Source: Sandaracinus amylolyticus (lineage in GTDB: Bacteria > Myxococcota_A > Polyangia > Polyangiales > Sandaracinaceae). Taken from it: a stretch of 64,000 nt of DNA. Below are positions 53,154 to 60,939 of this stretch, in pieces; within the stretch, counting starts at the first letter, position 1; every line of letters begins with the position of its first letter. The translations under genes and the position numbers were made by a program. Where the stretch lies: positions 3,410,001 through 3,474,000 of the forward strand of contig NZ_CP070225.1 in the NCBI RefSeq assembly GCF_021631985.1. The letters run 5' to 3'. Under the pieces are notes generated by a model, which saw only the letters and a program-made list of their open reading frames with translations, had not been told where the DNA came from and did no database searches.

Positions 53154-55075
53154 CCGACGCTGTGCGCGTCTCGCTCGCGGCGCTGAGCCGCGGCACAGGC
53201 CGGTGCTGCCGCCCAGGGCGAGCGCTGCTCGCGATCATGCTCGCGTGCGCGATGCTCTGCGTCCTTCCATGCGCACACGCGCAGGACGCGGGCGTCGACG
53301 AGCAAGAGCTCGAGGACGAGTCGGCGCTCGAAGAGGAAGAAGAAGCGCCCGCGTCCGAAGAGGACGAAGAGCCCGCCGCCGAAGAAGAAGGCGACGCGTA
53401 CCGCGAGGCCTACGGCGACGAGGACGAGACCGCCGAGGGCGAAGAGGCTGCGGAAGGCGAAGAAGAAGCCGCCGAGGCCGAGGCCGAAGCGGAAGAGGAA
53501 GCGACCGAGACCGCCGAAGGCGACGACTCGATCCCCGAGCCGCACACGACGCGCTTCGTCAGCGAGCCGCCGATCCCCGCCGAGGGCGACTTCCAGCTCG
53601 CGATCCCGCCGGTGCTGGTCGAGCGTCGCGGCGGCATCGCGACCACCGCGGTCTTCCCGCTCTTCTATCTGCGCGAGTCACCCGACGCGTCGGAGCTCGT
53701 GATCCCGCCGATCTACCATCGCGAGGGCGTCGAGCAGGCCGACGTCGTGTTCCCCGCGTTCTGGTGGTTCCGCGGACCGCAGTGGCACACGCTGATCATC
53801 CCGCCGTTCTGGCACCACGACTCGCCCGAGGGCCACGACATCGGCGTCGCGCCGCTCTTCATGTCGGGGCGCCATCGGCAGTCGTACTACCACGTCATCC
53901 CGCCGCTCCTGACGGTCGGCTGGGGCGACGAGGACGAGGACTATCTCTTCGCCGGCGCGCTCTTCTATCGGCTGCGCATGCGCGACGAGGAGCGCTGGGG
54001 CGTCTTCCCGTTCCTCTGGTGGTACGACACGCCCAACGAGCAGTACCAGTTCGTCGCGCCGTTCGTGTTCCGCCATCGCAACGCGCGCAGCGAGCAGACG
54101 CTCACGATCGTCCCGCCGGGCTTGTTCTATCTGAGCGAGCAGCCGCGCGAGAGCTGGTGGGGCATCGCGGGCCTCCTCCATCACGACGAGGGCCCCGGCT
54201 TCCACTCCACGACGATCCCCCCGCTGCTCTTCCACTTCAGCGAGGATCCGAACGCGTTCCGCCTCACCACGCCGCTCTTCGCGTACTTCCGCGAGCGCGA
54301 CTCGGAGACGCTCGTCACCTGGCTCTACCAGATGCATCGCGGCGCGACCGAGGCGGACATGGTCGCTCCGCTCTTCTTCTGGATCCGCGATCCGCGCGAG
54401 CGCAGCGAGACGCTGGTCATCCCGCCGCTGCTCTTCGCGCGGTGGTCGAGCCCCGCGTCGAGCAACACCATCGTCTTCCCGTTCTTCGCGCACTTCGACG
54501 AGTACGGCCGGCGCCAGACGTGGATCACGCCGCTCGTCGGCAACTCGCGCGACCTCGAGCACGGCGACGAGACCACGTGGATCGCGCCCACGATCCAGAT
54601 CTCGCGGTGGCGCGACGGTGAGGCGTTCAACATCCACCCGCTCTGGTACTACGAGCACGTTCCGTCGCACCGCCACTACGTGTTCGCGCCGTTCTGGTTC
54701 GACTTCGAGCAGTACGAGCGCGGGGATCGCTACACCGTCGCGTTCCCGTTCTACTGGCGGTTCCGCGAGGGCGTGACCGAGACCCAGCTCTTCCTGAACA
54801 CGTACTTCCGCCGTCGCGAGTGGCGCAACGAGGAGCGCTGGGAGTACGAGTTCCACTTCGCGCCGCTCTTCGACTACGGCCAGACCAGCGCGGGCGAGCA
54901 CTGGTGGCGCGTGCTCTACGGCCTCGTCGGCTGGGAGCACCGCAATCGCCACGATCGGCTGTGGCTCTTCTACATCCCGATCGACTTCGGCCACGCGCCC
55001 ATTCAGCCCGCCGAGCCGCGCACCGAGCCCGCGAGCGAGAGCGCGCTGTCGATCCCGACCTACACGCTGCAGTAG
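53150..55075 (+). CDS. Secreted acidic protein with about two dozen aromatic/proline beta repeats
   Basis: A 641-residue protein, GTG 53150 overlapping hisS. A signal peptide (LLAIMLACAMLCVLPCAHAQ) is followed by about 85 residues of almost pure Glu/Asp/Ala. From about residue 145 to 610 the sequence is a run of 16-19-residue units of the form hydrophobic-hydrophobic-P-P/L-aromatic followed by a charged turn. Examples are VIPPIYHREGVEQADV, IIPPFWHHDSPEGHDI, VAPLFFWIRDPRERSETL and IVFPFFAHFDEYGRR. Counting by eye gives roughly 24 units. The content is very rich in Trp, Phe, Tyr and Pro. No enzyme motif is visible. A beta-solenoid or barrel-like surface or outer-membrane protein is inferred; I do not recognise the family. 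Confidence 0.75.
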
Positions 55076-55115
55076 CCGCGCAGCGATCGATCCCGCCCCA
55101 CGTGCTCGTGCGCGC

Positions 55116-55793
55116 TCAGCGCTTCGGCGTCGGCCCGCGCACCGGCGGGCGCTCGTCGTCGAGCGCCCGTTCCTCGTCGCGCGTCATCGGAGGCGGGGCC
55201 TCGCTCGGCGCGCTGGGCGCATCCCCGCCGCTCACGATGCTGACCCCACCCTGCGGCGCCGGCGCAGGCGCCGGCTCGCGCGGCGCGTACTCGCCCGGCG
55301 CGAAGTCCACGTAGGTGTAGTGATAGCCGTCGCCCGCGCCGCTCGAGACCTGCGGCGTCACCGCGGCCCGCATGTGCATCACGAGCACCATGTCGCGCCC
55401 GCGACGCTCGAGCCGCGCGCGCCGCACCGGCGTCTGGAAGTGCTGCGTCTCGAGCCAACGCGCCGAATTCGCGAGGTGGATCCCGGTGTTCGGGAACACG
55501 ATCTCGACCCGCTCCGGCGTCGTGTGCACGCGCGTCGGGACCGCGGCCGTCGTCTGCACGAAGAAGCGCGAGCTCCCATCGGCCTGCATCTGGAACCCGG
55601 GCCACGTGAGGATCGCCGCCCGCGCCCGACGCCCCGCCGCGCGTCGCCCGAGACGCTCCGCCGCCGGCGGAGGCTGCGCCCCACCCGGCACGACGCCTTC
55701 ATAGCCGGAGGACGGACGCTCCTGCGCACCCGACGCCGCCGGCACCACCAGCAGCAGCGCGCACGCGAGCGCGAGACGAAGGAGGCGTCGCAC
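55116..55793 (-). CDS. Exported protein with AMIN-like domain
   Basis: A 225-residue exported protein, GTG 55793. The signal peptide is MRRLLRLALACALLLVVPAA. Residues about 60-165 form a beta-rich domain (AILTWPGFQMQADGSSRFFV, VEIVFPNTGIHLANSARWLE, DMVLVMHMRAAVTPQV) that resembles AMIN domains, which bind peptidoglycan or localise cell-wall and secretion proteins. A Pro/Ala/Glu-rich tail completes it. The gene is convergent with the repeat protein gene and divergent from the histidine kinase pair. AMIN assignment is by pattern only. Confidence 0.7.
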   Translation of the reverse strand: MRRLLRLALACALLLVVPAASGAQERPSSGYEGVVPGGAQPPPAAERLGRRAAGRRARAAILTWPGFQMQADGSSRFFVQTTAAVPTRVHTTPERVEIVFPNTGIHLANSARWLETQHFQTPVRRARLERRGRDMVLVMHMRAAVTPQVSSGAGDGYHYTYVDFAPGEYAPREPAPAPAPQGGVSIVSGGDAPSAPSEAPPPMTRDEERALDDERPPVRGPTPKR

Positions 55794-55799
55794 GAAACG

Positions 55800-55805
55800 A
55801 TCGTA
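55800..55805 (-). promoter_or_regulatory. TA-rich -10-like box before AMIN-like gene
   Basis: TACGAT on the minus strand lies 6 nt before GTG 55793. Confidence 0.4.
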
Positions 55806-55850
55806 GGCGAGCGCTCACCATCGGCGCAAAGAACGTGCACCGGCGGCTGT

Positions 55851-55856
55851 TACAGT
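55851..55856 (+). promoter_or_regulatory. TA-rich -10-like box before histidine kinase pair
   Basis: TACAGT lies 7 nt before ATG 55864, with no Shine-Dalgarno in the gap. The downstream context GCGCCATG is shared with the deacetylase start at 18566. Confidence 0.4.
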
Positions 55857-55863
55857 ACGCGCC

Positions 55864-57309
55864 ATGTCGGCCGACGCCGCGCTGCGGTGGACGTGGTGCG
55901 CGATCTACGGATTCGCGGCCGTGTACTACCTCGCGCTCTGGGCGCGGACGCATCGCCGCGATCCCGAGCACGCGTCGTACGCCTGCATCTGCGCCGGCCT
56001 CGCCATCCACGCGGCGGGCGCCGCGCTGCTCTCCGACGCCACCACGCTCGCCGAGGGCACGCTCGCGGTGCGCCTCCAGTACGCGGGCGCGCTCGCCGCC
56101 ACCGCGTTCGTCGTCGACTTCACCTCGCACCTCGTCGAGCGACCACGCCGCCGCGTCGTGCTCGCCTCGTACGCGCTCGCGGGGATCGGCCTGCTCCTCG
56201 ATCTCGCCGGGCGCCTCGTCGACCCCGCGCGATCCACGCTGCACGCGCCCCTGGCCCGCGATCTCCCGCGGGTCGCGATCGAGCCCTCGCTCCGCGTCGA
56301 GGGCGTCGTGGTGCTCACGATCAGCGTCACGTTCGGGCTCGTCGCGACATTCGCGCTCGGGCGCGCCGCGCGCCGCGACGCCGATGCGCGCCTCGTCCTC
56401 GCCGGCGTCGTGATCACGTTCGCCGCCGCGATCCACGACATCGTCGTGCACGGCCTCGGCCTCGGCACGGTCTACCTCGCCGAGCACGCCGGCCTCGCGC
56501 CCGCGATCGCCGTCGGCATCGTGCTCATGCGTCGCTTCGTGCGCGCGGCGCGCGAGCTCGAGCAGCGCACCGAGGAGCTCGCGCGCAGCTACGACGAGCT
56601 GCGCCAGACCCAGGAGGAGCTCGTGCGCAAGGAGCAGCTCGCCGCGGTCGGCGAGCTCTCCGCCGTCATCGCGCACGAGGTGCGCAACCCACTCGCGATC
56701 CTCAAGAACGCCGTCTCGAGCCTGCGCCGCCCCACGCTCACGCACGTCGATCGCGGCGTGCTCCTCTCGATCCTCGACGAGGAGACCGATCGCCTCAACC
56801 GCCTCGTCCGCGATCTCCTCGCGTACGCGCGCCCGGTCGCGCCCAAGGGCAGCTCGGTCGAGGTCGAGCCGCTGATCACCCGCGCGTTCGAGCTCGCGTG
56901 CGGCGGTCGGCGCGAGCACACCGAGGTGCACCTCGAGCTCGATCTCGAGGGCGCACCGCACGCGGTGCTGGGCGACGCCGAGCTCCTGCGCCACGCGATC
57001 GTGAACGTGATGGACAACGCGCTGCAGGCGATGGCCGGTCGGGGCCGGCTGCGCGTCGAGGCGACGCCCACCGCGCTCGACGCGCGCCCCGCCATCGCCC
57101 TCGCGTTCACCGACACCGGCGAGGGCATGGACACGCTGGTGCGCGCCAAGGCGCTCGATCCCTTCTTCACCACGCGCCCCGCGGGCACCGGCCTCGGCCT
57201 CGCGATCGTCGATCGCGTCGTGAAGAACCACGGCGGCACGCTCGGCATCGAGAGCGCGCCCGCCGCCGGCACCACCGTCACCCTCACGCTCCCGGCGGCG
57301 AGCTCATGA
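55864..57309 (+). CDS. Membrane sensor histidine kinase (first of tandem pair)
   Basis: A 481-residue kinase. The N-terminal half (1 to about 225) has six or seven membrane helices (for example GFAAVYYLALWARTHR, LASYALAGIGLLLDLAG, VVVLTISVTFGLVATFAL). A short coiled coil follows (ARELEQRTEELARSYDELRQ). The HisKA H-box is VIAHEVRNPLAILK; N, G1 and G2 boxes are NVMDNALQAM, DTGEGMDT and GTGLGLAIVDR, all intact. The PFFTTRP F-box is typical of NtrB-like kinases. The stop overlaps the second kinase's ATG (57306-57309). No response regulator is adjacent. Confidence 0.93.
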   Translation: MSADAALRWTWCAIYGFAAVYYLALWARTHRRDPEHASYACICAGLAIHAAGAALLSDATTLAEGTLAVRLQYAGALAATAFVVDFTSHLVERPRRRVVLASYALAGIGLLLDLAGRLVDPARSTLHAPLARDLPRVAIEPSLRVEGVVVLTISVTFGLVATFALGRAARRDADARLVLAGVVITFAAAIHDIVVHGLGLGTVYLAEHAGLAPAIAVGIVLMRRFVRAARELEQRTEELARSYDELRQTQEELVRKEQLAAVGELSAVIAHEVRNPLAILKNAVSSLRRPTLTHVDRGVLLSILDEETDRLNRLVRDLLAYARPVAPKGSSVEVEPLITRAFELACGGRREHTEVHLELDLEGAPHAVLGDAELLRHAIVNVMDNALQAMAGRGRLRVEATPTALDARPAIALAFTDTGEGMDTLVRAKALDPFFTTRPAGTGLGLAIVDRVVKNHGGTLGIESAPAAGTTVTLTLPAASS

Positions 57310-58793
57310 TCCCGACGAGCGCCGTCGTCTGCTTCGCCACCGCGGGGATCTACCTCTTCGTCGCGCTGCACTTCGGCGGGCTCTGGGCGATGCGCCGCAA
57401 CACGCGCGAGCACGGCCTCTTCTCGGTGCTCTGCGTGGTGCTCGCGGGGTTCGCGCTCGGCGTCGCGTGGCAGCGCACCACCGAGACCGTCGCGGAGGCG
57501 GTGCCCGCGCAGATGCTCATCTTCGCGTCGGTCTCGCTCGCGATGGCGGCCTACGCCGCGTTCTGCGAGCAGGTCGGCGGACGCTCGCTCGCCGTGCCCA
57601 CGCCGAGCCCGGTCGAGCGCGTCGCGTGGGTCATGGGCGGCATCGGCGCGGCGATCACGCTCTCGGGTCTCTCGCTCGATCCCTCGGTGCCCTCGGCGCA
57701 CTGGGACGGTCGCCTCACGTCGCACGGCGGACATGCCATCCCGCAGCTGCTCCCGCTCGGCTGGGCCGCGCTCGTCGGCGGGCTCGCGGCGACGAGCATC
57801 GCGGTCGCGCGGCTCGGTCGTCGTGCGATCGCGGATCGCGATCTGCGATCGACCTTCATCGCGGCGTGCCTGCCGCTGCTGGTCGGCATCGCCGACGCGG
57901 TGGAGCGCGCGTACGGCCCGGGCACGTCGATCGCGAGCGCGCTCGCGCCGCTCACTGCGGTCGTCGGCATCACGTGGGCGCTGCTCGGACGCATGGGGCG
58001 CGTGGAGACCGAGCTCGCGGCGCGCACCGAGGAGCTCGCGTCGAGCTACGACCGCGTGCGCGAGGCCCAGCAGGAGCTGGTGCGCAAGGAGCAGCTCGCT
58101 GCGGTCGGTGAGCTCTCCGCCGTCATCGCGCACGAGGTCCGCAACCCGCTCGCCGTCATCCGCAACGCGGTGTCGGGGCTGCGCCGTCCCGAGCTCAAGC
58201 CCGCCGACGTCGAGACGCTGCTCGTGATCCTCGACGAAGAAGCAGATCGTCTGAACCGCCTGGTGCAGGACCTCCTCGCCTACGCGCGCCCCGCCGAGCC
58301 CACGCCCGAGTCGATCGAGCTCCCGCGCATGCTCGAGCGCGCGGTCGAGCTCGCGCGCGAGGGCCAGTCGCACCGCAAGAACATCGAGTTCGATCTGCAG
58401 TTCGACGAGACGGTCTCGAGCATCGAGTGCGACGCCGCGCTCCTGCGCCACGCGCTGATCAACATCGCCGACAACGCGATCCAGGCGATGCCCGAGGGCG
58501 GCACGATCGCGGTCCGGGTGCGCGCCGCCGAGCTCGATGGTCGCCCCGCGGTCGCGATCGACTTCCACGACGAGGGCGAGGGGATGGACACGCTGGTGCG
58601 CAGCAAGGCGCGCGATCCCTTCTTCACCACGAGGCAGACCGGCACCGGCCTCGGCCTCGCGATCGTGGATCGCGTCGCGCGGGTGCACGGAGGTCGCGTC
58701 GAGATCGAGAGCCGCCACGGCCAGGGCACGACCGTGACCCTCGTGCTTCCGCGCCAGCGCGTGTCGCTCGCGCTCCCGGGCTCGTTCTCGTAA
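57306..58793 (+). CDS. Membrane sensor histidine kinase (second of tandem pair)
   Basis: A 495-residue kinase and paralogue of its neighbour. The sensor half again has about six to seven helices but different sequence (VVCFATAGIYLFVALHFGG, FSVLCVVLAGFALGVAW, VGGLAATSIAVARLG). From residue about 240 the two kinases are nearly superimposable: QELVRKEQLAAVGELSAVIA, HEVRNPLAVIRNAVSGLRRP, N box NIADNAIQAM, G1 box DEGEGMDT, DPFFTTRQTGTGLGLAIVDR. This argues for tandem duplication with sensor divergence. Its ATG overlaps the previous stop, so equal or coupled expression is expected and heterodimers are possible. Confidence 0.93.
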   Translation: MIPTSAVVCFATAGIYLFVALHFGGLWAMRRNTREHGLFSVLCVVLAGFALGVAWQRTTETVAEAVPAQMLIFASVSLAMAAYAAFCEQVGGRSLAVPTPSPVERVAWVMGGIGAAITLSGLSLDPSVPSAHWDGRLTSHGGHAIPQLLPLGWAALVGGLAATSIAVARLGRRAIADRDLRSTFIAACLPLLVGIADAVERAYGPGTSIASALAPLTAVVGITWALLGRMGRVETELAARTEELASSYDRVREAQQELVRKEQLAAVGELSAVIAHEVRNPLAVIRNAVSGLRRPELKPADVETLLVILDEEADRLNRLVQDLLAYARPAEPTPESIELPRMLERAVELAREGQSHRKNIEFDLQFDETVSSIECDAALLRHALINIADNAIQAMPEGGTIAVRVRAAELDGRPAVAIDFHDEGEGMDTLVRSKARDPFFTTRQTGTGLGLAIVDRVARVHGGRVEIESRHGQGTTVTLVLPRQRVSLALPGSFS

Positions 58794-58830
58794 CGCGTCA
58801 CGTTCTGCGCGGCTGCGCGGTCCTCCGGTC

Positions 58831-59445
58831 ATGAGACTCTTCGTGATCGGTGCGACCGGGAAGACCGGCCGCCACATCGTCGACCTCGCGCTCTCGCGAG
58901 GGCACACCGCGACCGCGTTCGTGCGCTCGCCCCACGCGCTCGAGGCGCGACCCGGCCTCGCGATCGTGAAGGGCGACCCGCTCGACGCGACCGAGATGGC
59001 CGCGGCGATGCCGGGGCACCACGCCGTGCTCTTCGCGATCGGCGCGCCGCCGCGCGAGGCGCTGCGCCCGAGCACGCTGATGGGCGAGGCCGGCGCGAGC
59101 ACGGTCGCCGCGATGACCCGCAGCGGGCTCGCGCGGATCGCGCTCGTCTCGGCGGCGGTCCTCTTCGACGAGCCGGGCCTTCGCTTCGCGTTCTTCCGCT
59201 GGCTGCTCCAGCACCACGCGCGCGATCTCGGCGCGATGGAGGCGCTCGTCGCCGCGAGCGAGCTCGACTACACGATCGCGCGCCCGCCCCGGCTGGTCCG
59301 CTCGGACGAGACCGCGTATCGCGCGTCGGTGGGGCGCCTGCCCGAAGGCGGCTCGGTCCTCTCGTTCCGCGCGGTCGCGGCGTTCATGTTGGATGCCGTG
59401 GAGCGAGACGAGCACGTGCGCGAGACCGTCGGGATCGCGCGGTGA
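58831..59445 (+). CDS. NAD(P)-binding oxidoreductase (atypical SDR)
   Basis: A 204-residue protein. The dinucleotide-binding loop MRLFVIGATGKTGRHIVDLA is followed by HTATAFVRSPHALEARPG. Later family segments are KGDPLDATEMAAAMPGH, RIALVSAAVLFDE and LDYTIARPPRLVRSDE. No YxxxK is present, so it fits the NAD(P)H-binding/SDR_a5-type group. It overlaps the downstream ECF41-type sigma factor by GTGA. ECF41 genes are typically linked to oxidoreductase, decarboxylase or epimerase genes, which fits this context. Confidence 0.88.
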   Translation: MRLFVIGATGKTGRHIVDLALSRGHTATAFVRSPHALEARPGLAIVKGDPLDATEMAAAMPGHHAVLFAIGAPPREALRPSTLMGEAGASTVAAMTRSGLARIALVSAAVLFDEPGLRFAFFRWLLQHHARDLGAMEALVAASELDYTIARPPRLVRSDETAYRASVGRLPEGGSVLSFRAVAAFMLDAVERDEHVRETVGIAR

Positions 59446-60350
59446 GCGACGAGGTGGACGACGATCTCGTCGCGTGGCGCGCGCGCCGGCCGCGCCTCGT
59501 CGCGCTCGCCTATCGCATGCTCGGGGATCTCGGGCGCGCCGAGGACCTCGTGCAGGACGCGTGGCTCCGCTGGCGCCATCGCACCGAGCGCGACGTGCCC
59601 GCCGATCGGTACCTCGTGACGATCGTGACGAGGCTCTGCCTCAACGAGCTCACGTCGGCGCGCGCCCGCCGCGAGGAGAGCCGCGGCGATCGCCTGCCCG
59701 AGCCGATCGATCTCGCCGCGAACGGGCTCGAGACGATCGAAGCGCAAGAGACGCTCTCGATGGCGTTCCTCGTCGTGGTCGCGCGGCTCACGCCCTCCGA
59801 GCGCGCGGTGCTGATCCTCCACGACGTGCTCGGGTTCTCGCACGAAGAGATCGCGGGCATCGTCGACAAGAGCGTGCCCGCGTGCCGCAAGCTCCTCGAG
59901 CGCGCGCGATCGAACCTCCGCACCGCGCGGCGCGAGCGCGAGGCATCGCGCGAGGAGCACGCACGCTTGCTCGACGCGTTCGCACGCGCGGCACGGCTCG
60001 GCGACGTCGACGCGCTCGTCGCGCTGCTGCGCGACGACGCGGTGATGATCACCGACGGCGGCGCGGCGGGCCGGCGCGGTCCCGGCATCCGCAACCTCGT
60101 GGTGCCGCTCCACGGTGCGGCGAACGTCGCGCGCTTCGTGGTCGTCGCGACGAAGCGCGGCCCCTCGGGGCTGACCATGGCCTCGCGCGAGCTCAACGGC
60201 GCGCCGGCGCTCGTGATCGAGCACGAAGGCGCGCCCTACGCCGTGCTCGCGGTGCACGTGGAGGACGGGCGCATCGCCGCGGTCTACTTCCACGCCGACG
60301 CGGCACGACTGGGTCACGTTCGCCGGCGCTCGCCGGTCTCTGGGACATGA
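59442..60350 (+). CDS. ECF sigma factor of the ECF41/SigJ type with C-terminal extension
   Basis: A 302-residue sigma factor, GTG 59442 overlapping the upstream stop. Region 2 is ALAYRMLGDLGRAEDLVQDA with RYLVTIVTRLCLNELTSARA. The linker contains RLPEP, close to the ECF41 WLPEP motif. Region 4 is LTPSERAVLILHDVLGFSHE, EIAGIVDKSVPACRKLLERA. The C-terminal extension carries ITDGGAAGRRGPG in the place of the DGGGK motif and is otherwise SnoaL-like. Activity is thus probably controlled in cis. It is flanked by an oxidoreductase and a DoxX-like gene in a coupled operon. Confidence 0.88.
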   Translation: MSDEVDDDLVAWRARRPRLVALAYRMLGDLGRAEDLVQDAWLRWRHRTERDVPADRYLVTIVTRLCLNELTSARARREESRGDRLPEPIDLAANGLETIEAQETLSMAFLVVVARLTPSERAVLILHDVLGFSHEEIAGIVDKSVPACRKLLERARSNLRTARREREASREEHARLLDAFARAARLGDVDALVALLRDDAVMITDGGAAGRRGPGIRNLVVPLHGAANVARFVVVATKRGPSGLTMASRELNGAPALVIEHEGAPYAVLAVHVEDGRIAAVYFHADAARLGHVRRRSPVSGT

Positions 60351-60709
60351 GACCTCGCATCGTCTACTGGGTCAGCACCGGCATCATCGCGACGCTGATG
60401 CTCGTCAGCGCGCTCACGTTCGCGCTCGATCCGAGCCAGCGCGACGCATTCGCGCACCTCGGCCTGCCCGACTGGTTCCGCATCGAGCTCACCGTGGCGA
60501 AGCTCCTCGGCGTCGTCGCGCTGGTGCTCCCGAGCACGCCGAGCGTGATCCGACAGTTCGCCTACTTCGGGTTCGGCCTCACGATCGTGTCGGCCGACAT
60601 CGCGCACCTCTCGAGCGGCGATCCCGCGTGGCTCGTGATCCCCCACGCGTTCTTCCTCGCGATGCTCGTCGTGTCGTATCGGACGTTCCACGCGGGTGCG
60701 AGGGGCTGA
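60347..60709 (+). CDS. DoxX-like small membrane protein
   Basis: A 120-residue protein, ATG 60347 overlapping the sigma factor stop (ATGA). It has four membrane helices (VYWVSTGIIATLMLVSALTF, VAKLLGVVALVLPS, FAYFGFGLTIVSADIAHL, LVIPHAFFLAMLVVSY) and the family turn FRIELTVAKLLG. The pattern matches the DoxX-like family, which often co-occurs with ECF41-type sigma genes. Function is unknown; a role in redox or oxidative-stress balance is suggested for the family. Confidence 0.85.
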   Translation: MRPRIVYWVSTGIIATLMLVSALTFALDPSQRDAFAHLGLPDWFRIELTVAKLLGVVALVLPSTPSVIRQFAYFGFGLTIVSADIAHLSSGDPAWLVIPHAFFLAMLVVSYRTFHAGARG

Positions 60710-60781
60710 GCGCCGGTCGACCACCGAGCGCGACGCGGACTTCCTCGGTGCGGTCCCGGGGATCACACCGAGCGCTCGCGA

Positions 60782-60869
60782 GGACCGCTCGGTGGTCGAC
60801 CGAGGACCACTCGGTGGTCGAGCTGGGACCACTCGGTGGTCGAGCCAGGACCACTCGGAGCAGTCCCAC
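60782..60869. repeat. Four tandem 22-bp palindromic repeats
   Basis: Units at 60782-60803, 60804-60825, 60826-60847 and 60848-60869. The core GGACCACTCGGTGGTCGAG contains the dyad ACCAC-TCG-GTGGT. Unit 1 has one change in the core and unit 4 is degenerate. They lie in the 230-bp gap between the convergent DoxX-like and DUF3604 genes and could form stem-loops in either transcript. Confidence 0.85.
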
Positions 60870-60939
60870 GGACCGCACCGACCTCCTAGCTCGCAGACGG
60901 TCGGCGGGATCGCGGGAAAACCGTTGCAAAACGCGCGAT

